Below, in pieces: positions 62,534-64,000 of a DNA stretch of 64,000 nucleotides (the stretch's first letter is position 1; each line of letters begins with the position of its first letter). Source of the stretch: CAWDDA01 sp963813345 (GTDB lineage Bacteria > Acidobacteriota > Blastocatellia > RBC074). The notes under the pieces were generated by a model. It ran no database searches and was not told the DNA's origin. It saw only the letters and a list, made by a program, of their open reading frames with translations. The position numbers and the translations under genes were made by a program. Location of the stretch: assembly GCA_963813345.1 (NCBI GenBank), contig CAWEYR010000010.1:113266-177265 (forward strand). The letters run 5' to 3'.

Positions 62534-63335
62534 CTACGCCTCATCCTCGTCCTCGTCGTCATCTCCAAGGTCTGGAAGGTTCTTGAGCTCTTCGGTGGCA
62601 TTTCGTCGCGTCAAGACCGGATAGTCTTTATTGATCCTGCCATCCTTGAATATGACTACGCGCTTCGCATATTCCGAAATGTCGTGCTCGTGAGTCACGA
62701 GAACTACAGTAATTCCCTGCTCGGTATTGAGCTTTTGAAATATCTCAATGACTTCGACGGACGTGCGCGAATCGAGGTTGCCAGTGGGTTCATCTGCAAG
62801 AATCAAGACCGGCTGATTGACAAGTGCCCTTGCGATGGCGACGCGCTGCTGCTGCCCGCCTGAAAGCTGATTCGGATGATTCAGCTCGCGCCCCGCAAGA
62901 CCGACTGCCTGAAGTGCACCTCTCGCGATTCGATGGCGATCCTCGCTGTTGACGTTCGTAAAGCATCGGAAGCTCGACGTTTTCGAGTGCCGAAGTTCGA
63001 AGAAGAGCAGATTGAACCCCTGAAAGACAAAGCCAACTTTGCGATTTCGAATGTCGGCACGCTCATCCTTGGAAAGCTTCGAAACATCGATGCCGTCAAG
63101 GGTGTACGTCCCCTTCGAAGGTCTATCGAGGCAACCGACAATATTCATCATTGTCGATTTTCCCGAACCTGATCGGCCAGTGTCTGATCACTATCAACTC
63201 ACCCCAGTAGACGCGGAAGCTGACTCCTCGAAGGGCATGCACATGCATCTCACCCATCGTATAAGTCTTGTGTATGTGATCAAGCTCGATCAGCCCACGA
63301 CCTTTCGCGTTGCGGGACTACGTGCCGATGCTCAG
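62534..63335 (-). pseudogene. MacB/LolD-type ABC transporter ATPase, frame broken
   Basis: The first legible part GLIELDHIHKTYTMGEMHVH then ALRGVSFRVYWGELIVI leads, after a frame change near 63165, to the Walker A SGSGKSTMMNIVGCLDRPSK. The Q-loop VGFVFQGFNLL, signature LSGGQQQRVAIARALVNQPV, Walker B LILADEPTGNLDS and H-loop VTHEHDI are intact. Between 62995 and 62930 a compensated shift hides ALENVELPMLYERQQRG. Upstream of GLIEL the frame meets a TAG at 63318-63320, and the start is unclear. It energises the permease encoded just downstream. Confidence 0.85.
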
Positions 63336-63384
63336 TTTCTCTGACTATCTGTTCCGCCTCTCTTGTCACGTCCAATTATCCCCA

Positions 63385-63471
63385 AGTACGTTGTACCGCC
63401 TTTAGGCGGAATCTTCAGCGGTTGCATTACTTAACGTCTGAAGATTCCGCCTGAAGGCGGTACGACATGCC
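63385..63471. repeat. Intergenic palindrome, GTTGTACCGCC family, 34-base arms
   Basis: Left arm 63385-63418 (AGTACGTTGTACCGCCTTTA then GGCGGAATCTTCAG) pairs with 63438-63471 with few mismatches around a 19-base loop. Unusually it lies inside what should be one operon (adaptor-ATPase-permease). Confidence 0.9.
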
Positions 63472-63482
63472 CAAATCCGATT

Positions 63483-64000
63483 CTACCGCCTCGGCCCGCC
63501 GCCGCCACCACCACCGCCAGGTCCGCCGAAGCCTCCGGGACCTCTCGGTTGTCCGCCAAACCCTGGCGGACGTTGCGTACCTGAAGTAGAGGCACCGGTC
63601 GAAACGCTTTGACCCACTATCACGGTGTCGCCTTCGTTGAGCTCACCTTCCGCCACCTCGGTGTTCGATCCGTCCGTAATCCCGACCTTGATTCGCTTCG
63701 GTTGTGGCTTCCCGTCAGCTCCCATCAAGAAGACAATCCTGGTTTGACCCTCGAGCACCGCGGCTGATGATGGTGTTATGCCCCCGCCTCTGCGCGACGA
63801 CCGGCCTTCACGACCACCTTCACGACCACCTTCACGACCACCTTCACCAGGAGTTCCAGGTGACGCACTCGGACCGGCAGCAGGACTTGCTCCAGGGCTT
63901 GCTGTCGCTGCCCCCACCTGCGGACGGGCTCCCTTGAGGCCGGCGTCCACCGAACTGCCCTTCACCCTGACCCTGCGGTCTGAAGCGCAGCGCCGCATTC
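63483..64000 (-). CDS. Periplasmic adaptor (membrane fusion protein, MacA/HlyD type), C-terminal part, runs off window
   Basis: The frame is open from the window edge to 63483. Legible is the C-terminal adaptor core: SSAAVLEGQTRIVFLMGADG, KPQPKRIKVGITDGSNTEVA and ELNEGDTVIVGQSVSTG, as in MacA-like proteins. An Arg/Gly-rich tandem repeat (GGRE units) and an Ala/Ser/Pro-rich stretch precede it, and a Gly/Pro tail follows. Near 63935 a frame change is likely, because VPNAALRFRPQ-like text (NAALRFRPQGQGEGQFGG) reads in another frame at the edge. It is the first gene of the MacAB-like operon. Confidence 0.8.
   Translation of the reverse strand, partial: MRRCASDRRVRVKGSSVDAGLKGARPQVGAATASPGASPAAGPSASPGTPGEGGREGGREGGREGRSSRRGGGITPSSAAVLEGQTRIVFLMGADGKPQPKRIKVGITDGSNTEVAEGELNEGDTVIVGQSVSTGASTSGTQRPPGFGGQPRGPGGFGGPGGGGGGGGPRR
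63805..63846 (-). repeat. 12-base coding tandem repeat in the adaptor gene
   Basis: Three exact copies plus a half copy of CCTTCACGACCA (plus strand), encoding Gly-Gly-Arg-Glu on the minus strand. Identical codons in each copy point to recent expansion by slippage. Confidence 0.9.

Overview
The window is chromosomal DNA of moderately high GC from a soil-type bacterium, most probably an Acidobacteriota member near the Blastocatellia. This is an inference from gene content. The clues are a TIGR03437-type C-terminal domain (the 'Solibacter C-terminal' family) on a large repeat protein, paired DUF3857/transglutaminase-like exported proteins, a serine/threonine kinase with a TPR tail, System II cytochrome c maturation, and many secreted proteins of unknown function. 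No rRNA, tRNA or CRISPR array was recognised.

Layout. 0-4.6 kb (minus strand): nusA (cut by the window edge), rimP with a leader hairpin, nusB, ribH with a promoter that encloses a perfect palindrome, a 3-hydroxyacyl-CoA dehydrogenase and a zinc-ribbon rhomboid. 4.8-8.5 kb (plus): resB, ccsA and a small conserved protein. 8.6-13 kb: transketolase facing a GNAT protein, then an ECF sigma/anti-sigma pair. 13.1-17.4 kb (plus): yvcK-glmU-glmS, which supplies UDP-GlcNAc for the envelope. 17.5-25 kb (minus): two transglutaminase-like proteins, a Tat-exported TIM-barrel protein and a Rel/SpoT enzyme. 25.2-28.8 kb (minus): tonB-exbB-exbD-exbD-TPR lipoprotein, ending at an intrinsic terminator. 29.3-37.9 kb (plus): a giant beta-propeller-type secreted protein, an alpha/beta hydrolase, three exported proteins and a Ser/Thr kinase. 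38-43.4 kb: ispG, a D-aminoacylase-like amidohydrolase, ChaN-like, YraN and a secreted protein. 43.7-54.2 kb: a single-module ClpB-type ATPase, an AtuA-related domain protein, a metallo-beta-lactamase fold protein, an M48-like/FHA fusion, gmhA with a deoxyhypusine-synthase-like partner, a DUF2007 protein, an inositol-phosphatase family enzyme, NAD kinase, a rhomboid and a polA-like DNA polymerase. 54.4-64 kb (mostly minus): an MFS transporter, a group II intron, a cupin, an acyl-CoA synthetase, a GAF/coiled-coil protein and a MacAB-like export system cut by the window edge.

Two features run through the whole window. First, nearly every intergenic gap between transcription units holds a long inverted repeat built from a small vocabulary of words. 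One class has a core of GTTGTACCGCCTTNAGGCGGAATC. Another has heptamer tandems (AGTGCTG or GGTCAGT) outside a GAGTTCAAGCTT-containing stem. Other long stems have private sequences. The group II intron sits inside one such repeat, and another fills the junction between transketolase and the GNAT gene so completely that both frames read through it. Second, many well-conserved genes are broken by one or several small frame shifts, densest from 57.8 kb rightward. The pieces remain recognisable, so sequencing or assembly indels are at least as likely as real decay. Broken genes are given as a single feature with the breaks described.
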